This document shows, one piece after another, positions 26,950-35,670 of a DNA stretch of 64,000 nt. Position 1 is the stretch's first letter. The number at the start of each line of letters is the position of its first letter. This DNA comes from Granulicella aggregans (GTDB taxonomy: Bacteria; Acidobacteriota; Terriglobia; Terriglobales; Acidobacteriaceae). The stretch is from contig NZ_JAGSYE010000003.1 of NCBI RefSeq assembly GCF_025685565.1, positions 62,001 through 126,000 of the forward strand, given 5' to 3'. Made by a program: the position numbers and the translations under genes. Under the pieces are notes generated by a model. That model ran no database searches, was not told the origin of the DNA, and saw nothing but the letters and a program-made list of their open reading frames with translations.

Positions 26950-27600
26950 ATGATCGATGCAACTGAGATAACCCGGACCCAGGATCGCGCTACGCTCCTC
27001 TGGCATGATCATGCGTCCCACTTCGAAGTCGGCGACTATCATCTTTCGTTGCCGGACGAAGAAGCTGGAACAACCATCCCCCCTGACGGCATCATGGCAT
27101 CGATCGTCGCCCAGCACCGCGCGAACTTCGACCTCTGGCACCAGGAAGATCTGGCCCGCGACGCCAGCGCAACGGCCGAGAACATCGCCACGGTCAAGCA
27201 CGCCATCGACCTGCTCAACCAGAACCGGAACGACCTGGTCGAGACGATCGACCAGACGTTGCTCTGCGCGGTGCCTCAGGAGCACAAGGACGCGCCGCTG
27301 AACTCCGAGCCGCCCGGCCTGATCATCGACCGCCTTAGCATTCTTTCGCTGAAGATCTATCACACCCGCGAGGAGGCCCAGCGCGAGACCGCCACCGACG
27401 CGCACCGATTCCGCAATCTTGCCCGCCTCAACATCCTGGAAGAGCAGCGCTCGGACCTTGCCTGTTGTCTCGACACCCTATGGAAACAGGTTCTTGCGGG
27501 CGAACGTCGTTTTAAGCTTTACCGGCAGATGAAGATGTACAACGACCCACAGCTCAATCCTGTCCTCTACGGCGGACCGGGAGTGTATAAGGGTTGTTGA
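26950..27600 (+). CDS. DUF4254 protein
   Basis: 216-residue mostly helical soluble protein. Landmarks of the DUF4254 family: LWHQEDLARDASATAENIA near 60-78 and PGLIIDRLSILSLKIYHTRE near 125-143, then LARLNILEEQRSDLACCLD. Function is not known; members commonly sit beside GT9 heptosyltransferases, and here the gene is divergent from one. The ATG at 26950 is preferred to the longer frame from 26806, which runs into the neighbouring gene. Confidence 0.85.
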   Translation: MIDATEITRTQDRATLLWHDHASHFEVGDYHLSLPDEEAGTTIPPDGIMASIVAQHRANFDLWHQEDLARDASATAENIATVKHAIDLLNQNRNDLVETIDQTLLCAVPQEHKDAPLNSEPPGLIIDRLSILSLKIYHTREEAQRETATDAHRFRNLARLNILEEQRSDLACCLDTLWKQVLAGERRFKLYRQMKMYNDPQLNPVLYGGPGVYKGC

Positions 27601-27751
27601 CCGCGCACCCTCTTCTGCGTATAAAACCGGAACGGGCTCGCGCACGTTATACAACCAGCTGCCGGGAGCTTTCCCGCGACGGGTTGAACAAACAAACGGA
27701 TTCAGTCATCATGCTGGCTGTGGAAGTACAAGAAGGAAGAATAGGAAGAGC

Positions 27752-28315
27752 ATGACCCAAGGGAAGTCGGCAAACACCCTTAATGCCAAGCGTGCTCCGA
27801 GAACGCTTGCTGGAACCTTGCCAGCGGCGCAGGACGACTCGCGCAATCGCTCGCTCGCGCACTATGAGTCCGCCCTGCGCTTGATGCAGACCGGCAAGTA
27901 CGAGGCTGCGCACGAAGCCTTCGACAAGCTCCTCGCCGAAGGGCCACCAGAACTTGGCGATCGCATCCGCATGTACATTAGCGCCTGCCTGCTGCAGGTG
28001 AGCAAGGGCAAGACGGAGTTCGCCAGCCACGAAGAGCGCTACGACTACGCCATCTCCCTGCTGAACAACGGCCACTACGAAGACGCACGCGAAGAGTTCA
28101 AGGCCATCCTGGCCGAGAAGCAGAACGCCGACTACGCCTTCTACGGCCTCGCCGTGCTCGCCAGCATGACCGGCGACTCGCACACCTGCCTCGAACACCT
28201 CACCGAAGCCATCCGTCTCAACAGCCGCAACCGCATACAGGCGCGCTCGGACTCCGACTTCCAGGACATGGCCGACGATCCCCGCTTCACCGACCTCCTC
28301 TACCCCGAGGTCTAA
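27752..28315 (+). CDS. Tetratricopeptide-repeat protein
   Basis: 187-residue cytosolic protein with about three TPR-like helical pairs, for example YESALRLMQTGKYEAAHEAF and DYAISLLNNGHYEDAREEF, followed by YAFYGLAVLASMTGDSHTCL. There is no signal peptide. A purine-rich site (GGAAGAATAGGAAGAG) precedes the ATG. TPR proteins bind partners rather than catalyse. It lies 129 bp upstream of the YvcK-like gene in the same direction, which gives no clear clue. Confidence 0.82.
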   Translation: MTQGKSANTLNAKRAPRTLAGTLPAAQDDSRNRSLAHYESALRLMQTGKYEAAHEAFDKLLAEGPPELGDRIRMYISACLLQVSKGKTEFASHEERYDYAISLLNNGHYEDAREEFKAILAEKQNADYAFYGLAVLASMTGDSHTCLEHLTEAIRLNSRNRIQARSDSDFQDMADDPRFTDLLYPEV

Positions 28316-28444
28316 TCCCCTTGCACCACACTCCGGCGCAATCCCCTCGATTCGCCTAAACTGGATGAGGTCCGGCGCGCCACCAGAGCATCCGCGCGTC
28401 GAACACTTAGCCTCCGGCCTCCAGCGAACTGCGATAGACCCCTC

Positions 28445-29545
28445 TTGCCCACGCTCCCCGTCTCCACTACTACGCGCGCTCCGCTTCGTGTCGTCGCCAT
28501 CGGCGGAGGCACGGGGCTATCAACCCTGTTGCGCGGACTGAAGCGATACGTCGCTGCACCCTCCGGTTCTTCGGCTGTCTCCGACTGCGCCGACCACCTA
28601 TGCATGATCCGCGACCTCACCGCAATCGTGACGGTGACCGATGACGGCGGCTCCTCCGGCCGGCTGCGAGAGGATTTGAAGATCCTTCCCCCGGGCGACG
28701 TCCGCAACTGCATGGTCGCGCTATCGGAAGACGAGCTTCTGCTCTCGAAGCTCTTCCGCCACCGGTTCGAGACTGGCGACCTCCAGGGCCACAGCTTTGG
28801 CAACCTCTTTGTCGCCGCGCTCACCGAGATCACCGGGGACTTTGCCCAGGCTGTGCAGATGTCCTCGCAGATTCTCGCCACGCGCGGCCGCATCTATCCC
28901 GCCACCAACACGAACGTTACCCTTGCCGCACAGATGGACGACGGTACTCTCGTCCAGGGCGAGACCAACATCACCGCCAGCCGCCGCAGCATCGTCGAGT
29001 TGATGCTCGAGCCGCCGACCGCCGAGCCGCTCCCGGAGACCCTGGATGCCATCGCCCAGGCCGACCTCATCACCCTCGGTCCCGGTTCGCTCTACACCTC
29101 GCTCATCACCAACCTGCTGGTACGCGGCATCCCGGAGGCCATTGCGGCGTCAAAAGCCACCCGCGTCTACGTCTGCAACCTGATGACCCAGGCCAACGAG
29201 TCGCTTGGCCTCACCGCATCGCAACATATCGAAAAGATCCTCGCCCACACCGGCAAGGAGCGGTTGCCCATCTTCGACTACGCGCTAATCAACACTGCGC
29301 CGATCTCGCCCGCGCTGCTCGCACGATACGCCCGCGAAGGCCAGCAGCCGATCGAGGCCGACCTTGATCGCGTCCGCGCTCTCGGCGTCGAACCAATCAC
29401 CGGAAATTTTGTTCACGAAGGCAACGTGCTTCGCCACGATCACGATCGCGTGACGGAACGATTACTGGAGCTCGGGCTGGCTGCTCGCTCCGCGAAAGTG
29501 CCTGTTGCTGCCACGCCGCGCCAGTTCCATAGCCGTGCGAAGTAG
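28445..29545 (+). CDS. yvcK: YvcK/CofD-fold UDP-sugar-binding protein
   Basis: 366 residues. YvcK (gluconeogenesis factor) proteins bind UDP-GlcNAc and link carbon source to cell-wall synthesis. Visible landmarks: VVAIGGGTGLSTLLRGLK, VTVTDDGGSSGRLREDLKIL, PGDVRNCMVALS, LGPGSLYTSLITNLLV and CNLMTQANESLGLTASQHI. There is an insertion near 40-55 relative to the shortest family members. The only usable start in frame before the first strand is TTG 28445, and it lacks a clear Shine-Dalgarno. It is convergent with the acetyltransferase ending at 29580. Confidence 0.9.
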   Translation: MPTLPVSTTTRAPLRVVAIGGGTGLSTLLRGLKRYVAAPSGSSAVSDCADHLCMIRDLTAIVTVTDDGGSSGRLREDLKILPPGDVRNCMVALSEDELLLSKLFRHRFETGDLQGHSFGNLFVAALTEITGDFAQAVQMSSQILATRGRIYPATNTNVTLAAQMDDGTLVQGETNITASRRSIVELMLEPPTAEPLPETLDAIAQADLITLGPGSLYTSLITNLLVRGIPEAIAASKATRVYVCNLMTQANESLGLTASQHIEKILAHTGKERLPIFDYALINTAPISPALLARYAREGQQPIEADLDRVRALGVEPITGNFVHEGNVLRHDHDRVTERLLELGLAARSAKVPVAATPRQFHSRAK

Positions 29546-29579
29546 CGCCGTAGGCTGTGCCGGGCAGTTTTGATTTCGT

Positions 29580-30089
29580 TTAGCTCAAAGATCGCTGCAT
29601 GAGCAGCACATCCAAGGCTCTGCCAAACTTCTCACCTACACCGCGCAGCACTCCTACCTCCTCAAATCCGAGCGAGCGATGCAGCATAACGGAAGCGGTG
29701 CTGCTCGAAGGCTCAGCAATCACCGCGATCATCTGGCGTATGCCCGCACTCGCAGACTGAGCGATCAGCTCTTGCATCAGGAGTCGCGCAACGCCGCGCC
29801 GTTGAAAACGTTCTGCAACGTAGACCGAATTCTCTACGGTGAAACGATAAGCCGCGCGGGGCCGGAACTGACCAGCATAGGCATAGCCGGCGAATTCTCC
29901 GTCGATCTCCGCTACCAGATACGGGAGTCCAAGCTCCAGAATGCCTGCCCTACGCCGCGAAATCTCAGCAGAATCCGGGACTTCAACCTCGAAGGAAGTC
30001 ACGCCGTTCAACACGTGCGGCGCGTAGATCGCCGCAATGGCCATTGAATCCTCTGGAACCGCCGCGCGAACCCGAATAGTGGCTGACAT
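29580..30089 (-). CDS. GNAT family N-acetyltransferase (phosphinothricin acetyltransferase-like)
   Basis: 169 residues from ATG 30089. Acetyl-CoA-dependent N-acetyltransferase of the Pat/Bar branch: IRVRAAVPEDSMAIAAIYAP at the start, GYAYAGQFRPRAAYRFTVEN mid-protein, and the acetyl-CoA loop RFQRRGVARLLMQELI. The closing HRSLGFEEVGVLRGVGEKFG is characteristic. The substrate may be an amine such as phosphinothricin or methionine sulfoximine. Its start lies 4 bp past the stop of the preceding gene (TAGATGTATG), so it is probably the last gene of the PspA operon. Confidence 0.87.
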   Translation of the reverse strand: MSATIRVRAAVPEDSMAIAAIYAPHVLNGVTSFEVEVPDSAEISRRRAGILELGLPYLVAEIDGEFAGYAYAGQFRPRAAYRFTVENSVYVAERFQRRGVARLLMQELIAQSASAGIRQMIAVIAEPSSSTASVMLHRSLGFEEVGVLRGVGEKFGRALDVLLMQRSLS

Positions 30090-30093
30090 ACAT

Positions 30094-30894
30094 CTAGGAG
30101 CCTGACCGCGCCGCGTCCAGGTCCCGCACCAGAGCGCTATGCGTGCCATACAGTTCTGGAGACCGCAGGTCGCTGGCGAACTCAATCTCGGTGTCGACCG
30201 CCGCGGGCTTGCCTTCAATCGCGGCATTCTCCCGCATCAACTCCACCTGTGCTTCGATTCGGCAAAGATCGCTCTCGTTCTCCGCGAGCAAGGTCTCCCG
30301 GTTTCGCAGATTCGCCATCCGCCGCTCCAGCAGATCCAGCGTAGCCATCTGCGACCTTTGCAAGGCGGTCGATACGCCGGAGCCATCCGGCAACTGCTTA
30401 CGCAGAGCCGCGATGCGTCCATCAAGACTCTCCGCCGATTCCGAGCCGAGGTCGTTCACCAGATGATCCCGCGCAATCAGCAGCTTCAGATAGATCCACT
30501 CCAGCTTGTCGAGACTTGCTTGCGTACCGGCGATCGTCTCCGGCTCAGACCCGAGCTTCTGGCAGATCGCGATCACTCGCGTGGCTGTTTTATGCAGAGC
30601 CACCAACCTCGCATTCAGGTTGGTAGGCAGCGCAGCGATCAGCGCCGAACGCTTGTCCGCCTCCGCCTTCACAGATGCAGGCAGAGCCAGAGCATCAACC
30701 ACATTCTGGAACCGCGAGTTGAACGCTAGCGACGAGACGACGGCGGCCTCGATGCCTAACCCGGCCAGCCAAACGCTCGGCTCGACAAAACCCAGCGCGG
30801 CGACCGCGAACGCCGCCATCGCGTTGACCGGAAGACGTCCGATGCCTGGAACATCGACTCCCACCAGAAACGCAGCTTTGAAGTAGCGCCACAT
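30094..30894 (-). CDS. Membrane-anchored coiled-coil protein in the PspA cluster
   Basis: 266 residues, no recognised family. Residues about 22-62 hold one or two membrane helices (NAMAAFAVAALGFVEPSVWL, LAGLGIEAAVVSSLAF). The remainder is a long helical region rich in Leu, Ala, Glu and Arg, with heptad-like spacing (LDLLERRMANLRNRETLLAE). It starts 25 bp after the pspA stop, so it is likely co-expressed and may be a membrane partner for PspA oligomers. That role is inferred only from position and coiled-coil content. Confidence 0.7.
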   Translation of the reverse strand: MWRYFKAAFLVGVDVPGIGRLPVNAMAAFAVAALGFVEPSVWLAGLGIEAAVVSSLAFNSRFQNVVDALALPASVKAEADKRSALIAALPTNLNARLVALHKTATRVIAICQKLGSEPETIAGTQASLDKLEWIYLKLLIARDHLVNDLGSESAESLDGRIAALRKQLPDGSGVSTALQRSQMATLDLLERRMANLRNRETLLAENESDLCRIEAQVELMRENAAIEGKPAAVDTEIEFASDLRSPELYGTHSALVRDLDAARSGS

Positions 30895-30918
30895 AATTGC
30901 GGGCCCGGACGAGCCGGC

Positions 30919-31671
30919 CTACCGCTTCCTCACGTCATCGGTCGCAAGCGTCGTCGGCATCGTGGAAGGCACGGTCTCTACGCCGCCGCCAACCTGCTTC
31001 GGAGCCTGTTGCGCTTCGAACGCTGCCAAGGCCTGCTCGGCCAGCGCGCTCTGTTCGGCTTCCTTGATGTGGACGTCATGCAGATCGAGGCTGTCGACCG
31101 CAACGCGCACCCGACCGGAAGCTTTATAGCGCTCCTCCTGCACCATCGCTTCGAGGCGATTCAGGGTGTCGCCCGACCCGCCAAGCTCCGTCACCATGCC
31201 CGACGCCATCTCGGTGATCTCGGCCATCGCGCGCTTCATCTTCAGGTCGCTGATGCCCGCCTTGAGCGATTCGATCTTCTGCCGCGCAATGGAGAAGGCC
31301 ACGTCCCGCGCGCGCACCAGCTCTTTATAAGTGGTCTCCGCCTGCTCCATCTGCTTGCGGTTCTCTTCGAGCTCGCGGTCGATCGTCTGCAGACGTAGAG
31401 CGTACTGCCCCGCCGCGTCGCGATTGCCCAGCTTCAGGTTCGCCGAGGTCTTCGCGCGAAGATCGGCTTGGTCGGACTCCAGCTTCCGCACCTGCCCAAT
31501 CAGGCGCTCGACTAACGCTGCGTGCGCCGCCAGGCCACTGTTGAACTTACCTACCTGCTTGCGAAGGTTCTCCTGCTCTACTTCGAGCAGGGCCTCGGGG
31601 TTGCGCCGCTCCAGCCCCGACACGAACAGCCCCAGAAACCCCTTGAACAGATTGCCAATCCGACTGAACAT
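30919..31671 (-). CDS. pspA: PspA/IM30 family envelope-stress protein
   Basis: 250 residues from ATG 31671, chosen because TAAGGAG sits just upstream. The N-terminal amphipathic helix (MFSRIGNLFKGFLGLFVSGL) and the long helical hairpin with ARQKIESLKAGISDLKMKRA are the ESCRT-III-like PspA fold, which forms rods or rings on damaged inner membrane. The usual pspF regulator and pspBC partners are absent. The neighbours are solute-binding/vWA proteins, so this belongs to the other class of PspA loci. Confidence 0.88.
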   Translation of the reverse strand: MFSRIGNLFKGFLGLFVSGLERRNPEALLEVEQENLRKQVGKFNSGLAAHAALVERLIGQVRKLESDQADLRAKTSANLKLGNRDAAGQYALRLQTIDRELEENRKQMEQAETTYKELVRARDVAFSIARQKIESLKAGISDLKMKRAMAEITEMASGMVTELGGSGDTLNRLEAMVQEERYKASGRVRVAVDSLDLHDVHIKEAEQSALAEQALAAFEAQQAPKQVGGGVETVPSTMPTTLATDDVRKR

Positions 31672-31700
31672 AAAACTCCTTATGTAACTCTCACGGCTAC

Positions 31701-31746
31701 AAACTTTGTGCCCCATTCATCGCAGCCTTATCGCGATGAGTGGGAC
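31701..31746. repeat. Dispersed palindromic repeat, copy 1
   Basis: A 46-bp element matching 63430-63475 with four differences. Its core is an inverted repeat, CCCATTCATCGC paired with GCGATGAGTGGG (12 bp, one G-U type mismatch) around a 9-nt loop. It lies between the solute-binding-protein stop and the pspA start, so the hairpin would form in the transcript between them and could limit read-through. The family resembles REP-type elements; no REP transposase is present here. Confidence 0.8.
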
Positions 31747-31760
31747 TGACACAGATCTAC

Positions 31761-32954
31761 CTACCGCTGATCTCTCCTCTGCCAGCTAGCCAGCAGATTG
31801 GTCACCACTTCGGCCTTCGGAGGCGGGCATATCTTTCCCAAATCGATCTTAACCCCATTGTCCGCAAATCGAGTCCACGGACTATCCGGCGTCCGCGTCG
31901 GAACATTGGTATTTACCGGGCGGAAACCATGCACGATCGACTCCTTCTGCACCGGCTCACTCAACAGAAAATCGAGAAATTTACCGGCAGCACGCTGCTG
32001 GTCTTCGCTGCTCCACGACGCGTTCAGCACATAGTACGGGCTATCGTTCCAGGTGTTGTACTCGGGATAGATCACGTGGATCGCTCCCCATCGCCCCTCC
32101 GCATTCTTCAGGTAATCGATGGCCACGCTCTCATACACCAGCAGCGCGTCGTAGGAGGACGGCCCCTTCAGCACCATCTCCTTCATCAGGTTGCCGGTGC
32201 TGTTCGAGTCGCTGTTCGTCGCCGCCTCGAGCCTTCCCAGCCACGTCTGGAAGCCAGCGTCCGTTACATCGCTCACCGTCAATTCGGTCGACTTCTTGAA
32301 GTAGCTATTGCCGGCCAGCACCAGAGTCTGTATGCCGGAGTTCGACTCCCCCGGATTCGTGTGCCCGAACTTGAACAGCCCCCAGTCTGCATGACTGCCA
32401 ATCGTCTGCCATCCGCCCGTCTCGTGAAGAGCCTTGTTCACGGTGTCGAAGTCGACGCTTCCATAGTGCTTCTGAAAGGCCTGGTAACGCTCTTCCCACA
32501 TCACAAAGACCATCGGCGTCAGCGCGAGCGGCTCCTCGCGAACGATGGGGTTGCTGCCGTACTTCGCCTGCCAGTCTTCAACGAAGGTGTCCTTGTAGAC
32601 GGAACTGGCGGGCGACCAGACCTGGATGCGTTTGTCGCCCGCGACCGCCGCGTGAGCGCCTTCCATCGATCCCATGGGAATCAGATGGATCGTGACGTTC
32701 TTGCCCTCCGGGGTCGCCTTGTACTGCTCGACCGCCCACTCCAGCCAGCGTTGCTTCTCCGTGCCATAGGCGATGCCGAACTCGACTGCCTTGCCGCCAC
32801 CAACCGAGGCTAGGCCGCTGCTCGATACCGCATCCGGCAGCACATGCCGCTTGTTCGCTAGCAGATATGCGCCCGCGACACAGCCCACCACGAAGATCGC
32901 AATGACCAACTTACCCAGCCACGTCAATGAAGGTGTTCCAGAACTTCCAGCCAT
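31761..32954 (-). CDS. Membrane-anchored solute-binding protein (type 2 periplasmic binding fold)
   Basis: 397 residues. The N-terminal helix LVIAIFVVGCVAGAYLLA (about 16-33) anchors the protein; the Cys in VVGC could be a lipidation site, but the hydrophobic run continues past it. The periplasmic body is a type 2 binding-protein fold (FGIAYGTEKQRWLEWAVEQY, KFGHTNPGESNSGI, SPYYVLNASWSSEDQQRAAG). It is a paralogue of the N-terminal domain of the next gene upstream. No ABC permease or ATPase is nearby, so it may sense rather than import a ligand. Confidence 0.82.
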   Translation of the reverse strand: MAGSSGTPSLTWLGKLVIAIFVVGCVAGAYLLANKRHVLPDAVSSSGLASVGGGKAVEFGIAYGTEKQRWLEWAVEQYKATPEGKNVTIHLIPMGSMEGAHAAVAGDKRIQVWSPASSVYKDTFVEDWQAKYGSNPIVREEPLALTPMVFVMWEERYQAFQKHYGSVDFDTVNKALHETGGWQTIGSHADWGLFKFGHTNPGESNSGIQTLVLAGNSYFKKSTELTVSDVTDAGFQTWLGRLEAATNSDSNSTGNLMKEMVLKGPSSYDALLVYESVAIDYLKNAEGRWGAIHVIYPEYNTWNDSPYYVLNASWSSEDQQRAAGKFLDFLLSEPVQKESIVHGFRPVNTNVPTRTPDSPWTRFADNGVKIDLGKICPPPKAEVVTNLLASWQRRDQR

Positions 32955-32979
32955 AACTCCCTCAAACCCTCAAGAACAC

Positions 32980-34689
32980 TTAGAAGAACGTCGAAATATC
33001 CCGAAACACCTCAACGATATTTCCGGGAGTTCCCTCATACGCTTTGCCCTGCGTCGCAGTCGCAATCTGCTCTAGCACCGTCTTCTGCGCATCACTCCCG
33101 TAAGCAATCGTGAATATGCGAATCGTATGCGTCTCGCCGTCTGCGTGAATCTTCTTGATCAGATCGCTCAGCGCCTCTTTGCTCGTGTTGTCATCGCCAT
33201 CGGTCAGCACGATCAGCGCACGGATGTGGTCCGCAGGCCGTTCCTGCAAGTGAGTGTAGGCCTGATCCACTGCGTCGTAGAGTGCCGTCTGGCCTCCCGG
33301 AAACAGCGAGTCCACCGCGCGGTTCGATTCCTTGCGCGACTCGCCCAGCGACTGGTCCTTCGTCGCCCAGCCCGAGGTGTCGCTGAACTGAAGCAGTGAA
33401 AACTCGTCTTTATCACCCAGCAGCGAGACCAACTGCTTCGCTCCCGCCTTCGCGTTGGTCAGCTTGTTATCGTCCTGCATGCTGCCCGAGGTATCCATTA
33501 CCAGCGCTATGTCTGCAGGCTTCTTCTCGCTGTCATCCCACTGCGACTGGATCGCCGCAATCACATCCGGCGGCGGAACCTCGAGCGTCGTCGTCGGCTG
33601 CTTCGGATCGACACCATGCGCCTCATCAATCGGATTGCCGACGGCGACATCGGTCGATCCAGGGCGGAAGCCGTACTCGAGCGCCTTCTCCTGCTGTGGC
33701 TTGGCGAGCAGGTAGTCGATGTAGATTTGCGCGGCAGCTTTACGCTCCGGCGTCACCCACTCGCGATTCACGATGCCCACAGGATGATCGCTCCAGAACG
33801 TGCCTTCCTTCGGATAGATCGCCACCACTGGGAACGGCATCGAGTTCGGCTGCTTGTAGCTCTCGACGACCATGCTCTCGTAGAGCACCGCCGCCGAAAG
33901 GTACTCCGGCCCGCTGTCGAAGAGCTTCCGCCCGAAGAACCCGGTCGAGCTGCCGTAGTGCACCACGGAGTTCTCAATCCCCTGCACAAACGTCTTGGTC
34001 TTCGGGTTGTTGACGTCGGCCAGCGTCAGACCATGTACCTTGCCCGTTGCCGCGTAGTTCTCCGCAATCAGCGAGATGATGCCGCTATTACTGTATGCAG
34101 GATGCGTGTGGCCAAACTTGAAGGCTCCCCACTGCGGGTAGCCGTAGCTGGACCACCCTTTCTTGTCCCGCGCCAGCGTCAGGATGTCGTTCCAGCCAAT
34201 CGGCTTCTTGCCCCAGCCGATCGCCTCCGCCATTGGCTTCCACATCGCGATGACTACCGGCGACAGCAGAAGATTTTGCGTGCTGCCGATCAGGTCCTGC
34301 CCCGTCGCCGCCTTCGACTTCGCATTGCCCAGCTTCACGAAGACGCCCGAAGCCGGACTGGTCACATCGGCGTGGTCGCGCCCGCTGAGCAGGTCCTCGA
34401 CTACCTCGCCGGACCCCTTCGGAATCCCCTGCACGGTAATGTGTTTGCCGGTAGCCGACTTCACCCCGCTCTGATTGAACGCAGCGGTGACGTCCTCGAC
34501 CCACTTCTGCTTCTCGGATCCATAGGTGAAGATCAGCCGGATCTCATCGGCTCCTGCTGGCTTCAGCGCATCTCCATCCCCACTCGACGGAGCCTTTGCC
34601 TTCTTGCATCCCACCGCAAGCAGCAGCGCACAGACCACAACAAACTTCGATACCCGCATCGGAGACCTCGGCCTTCGCAGCTTCAGCAT
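32980..34689 (-). CDS. Lipoprotein fusing a solute-binding domain to a vWA domain
   Basis: 569 residues. Signal peptide with lipobox (VVCALLLAVGC, Cys near 23). A type 2 solute-binding domain covers about 45-370 (LIFTYGSEKQKWVEDVTAAF, KFGHTHPAYSNSGI). A von Willebrand A domain follows with intact MIDAS (IALVMDTSGSM, then VLTDGDDN). The vWA would bind a protein partner through Mg2+. It is followed by its paralogue lacking vWA, 25 bp away. Fusions of these two domains are known from databases; their role is not established, and partnership with PspA is inferred from gene order. Confidence 0.88.
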   Translation of the reverse strand: MLKLRRPRSPMRVSKFVVVCALLLAVGCKKAKAPSSGDGDALKPAGADEIRLIFTYGSEKQKWVEDVTAAFNQSGVKSATGKHITVQGIPKGSGEVVEDLLSGRDHADVTSPASGVFVKLGNAKSKAATGQDLIGSTQNLLLSPVVIAMWKPMAEAIGWGKKPIGWNDILTLARDKKGWSSYGYPQWGAFKFGHTHPAYSNSGIISLIAENYAATGKVHGLTLADVNNPKTKTFVQGIENSVVHYGSSTGFFGRKLFDSGPEYLSAAVLYESMVVESYKQPNSMPFPVVAIYPKEGTFWSDHPVGIVNREWVTPERKAAAQIYIDYLLAKPQQEKALEYGFRPGSTDVAVGNPIDEAHGVDPKQPTTTLEVPPPDVIAAIQSQWDDSEKKPADIALVMDTSGSMQDDNKLTNAKAGAKQLVSLLGDKDEFSLLQFSDTSGWATKDQSLGESRKESNRAVDSLFPGGQTALYDAVDQAYTHLQERPADHIRALIVLTDGDDNTSKEALSDLIKKIHADGETHTIRIFTIAYGSDAQKTVLEQIATATQGKAYEGTPGNIVEVFRDISTFF

Positions 34690-34755
34690 ACAGCCAGTTG
34701 CTTCAGCCGCGATCCTGCCGTTCTCTTCTACGCAACCCAGAGATAAAAGTTCCAG

Positions 34756-35643
34756 CTATCGCACGATCAGCGTCTCACCCTCGCGCGCAGCGATCGTGCA
34801 GGCGAACTTCGACCGCGCATCGGCGAGGATCGCCTCCATCTTCACGTCGTCGTGGCTCGGGTCATGATGAAACAGCACAAGCTGCTTCACCTCCGCCGCC
34901 GTCGCCACCCGCGTCGCCTGCAGCCATGTCCCGTGCCCCCAACCCATCCGGTTTGGATACTCCTCGGGCGTGTACTGCGCGTCGTAGAAGAGCAGATCCG
35001 CTCCTCTCGCCGCATTCAGCAGCCGCAGATCGGCGTCTTCCTGGCCGTGTTCATGGTCGGTCGCATACACGATCTTCTTGCCCCGATAGGTAACGCGGAA
35101 TCCGCTCGATCCCTGCGGATGGGTCAGGCAGAAGGAGTTAACCTTGACTTCGCCCAGCACCAGAGGAGCTTCCAGAATCTGAACGAAGTGAACCGTCGCC
35201 GCGATGTCGCTGAAGCGCACTGGAAAGTAAGGCGTTACCATCTGCCCCCAGAGAATCTCCTTGAGTTCCTCGGGCGTCCGGTTGGAATAGAAAGTGATCG
35301 TCGTTTCCTTCCTATAGAGCGCCTGAAAGAAAGGTAGACCCTGCACATGGTCCCAGTGGAAGTGCGTCAGGAAGACATGGAAGCTGGTGTCCGTGCATTG
35401 CGACTTAAGCAAATGCATGCCAAGGTTCCGAATGCCGGTACCGGCGTCGAAGATGAGCCGCTGACGGCATCCAGCCTCATTACCGAACTTCAGTTCGACG
35501 CATGGAGTGTTGCCGCCAAAACCTAACACTTCAATGGCCGGTGTAGGCAGAGAGCCACGAACACCCCAGGCTCGAACTTCGATCCTGGGGTCTTCCATCG
35601 ACTCGGAATGCTGCGACGACTCAGGCGTGACTGGCTCGCTCAA
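34756..35643 (-). CDS. Metallo-beta-lactamase-fold hydrolase
   Basis: 295 residues. The motif set of a dinuclear Zn hydrolase is complete: LTHFHWDHVQG (HxHxDH), Asp/His in ATDHEHG, GWGHGT and LFHHDPSHDD. The opening RAWGVRGSLPTP with GGNTPC is shared with phosphodiesterase-like members of this superfamily (class II cAMP phosphodiesterase / phosphoribosyl cyclic phosphodiesterase type). Two genes upstream lies a nucleotide cyclase, so hydrolysis of a cyclic nucleotide is an attractive guess, not shown. Start: TTG 35643 with GGGAG 9 nt before it; TTG 35652 and ATG 35598 are alternatives. Confidence 0.84.
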   Translation of the reverse strand: MSEPVTPESSQHSESMEDPRIEVRAWGVRGSLPTPAIEVLGFGGNTPCVELKFGNEAGCRQRLIFDAGTGIRNLGMHLLKSQCTDTSFHVFLTHFHWDHVQGLPFFQALYRKETTITFYSNRTPEELKEILWGQMVTPYFPVRFSDIAATVHFVQILEAPLVLGEVKVNSFCLTHPQGSSGFRVTYRGKKIVYATDHEHGQEDADLRLLNAARGADLLFYDAQYTPEEYPNRMGWGHGTWLQATRVATAAEVKQLVLFHHDPSHDDVKMEAILADARSKFACTIAAREGETLIVR

Positions 35644-35670
35644 AGGGCACAACTCCCGTGGAGTTCCTGG

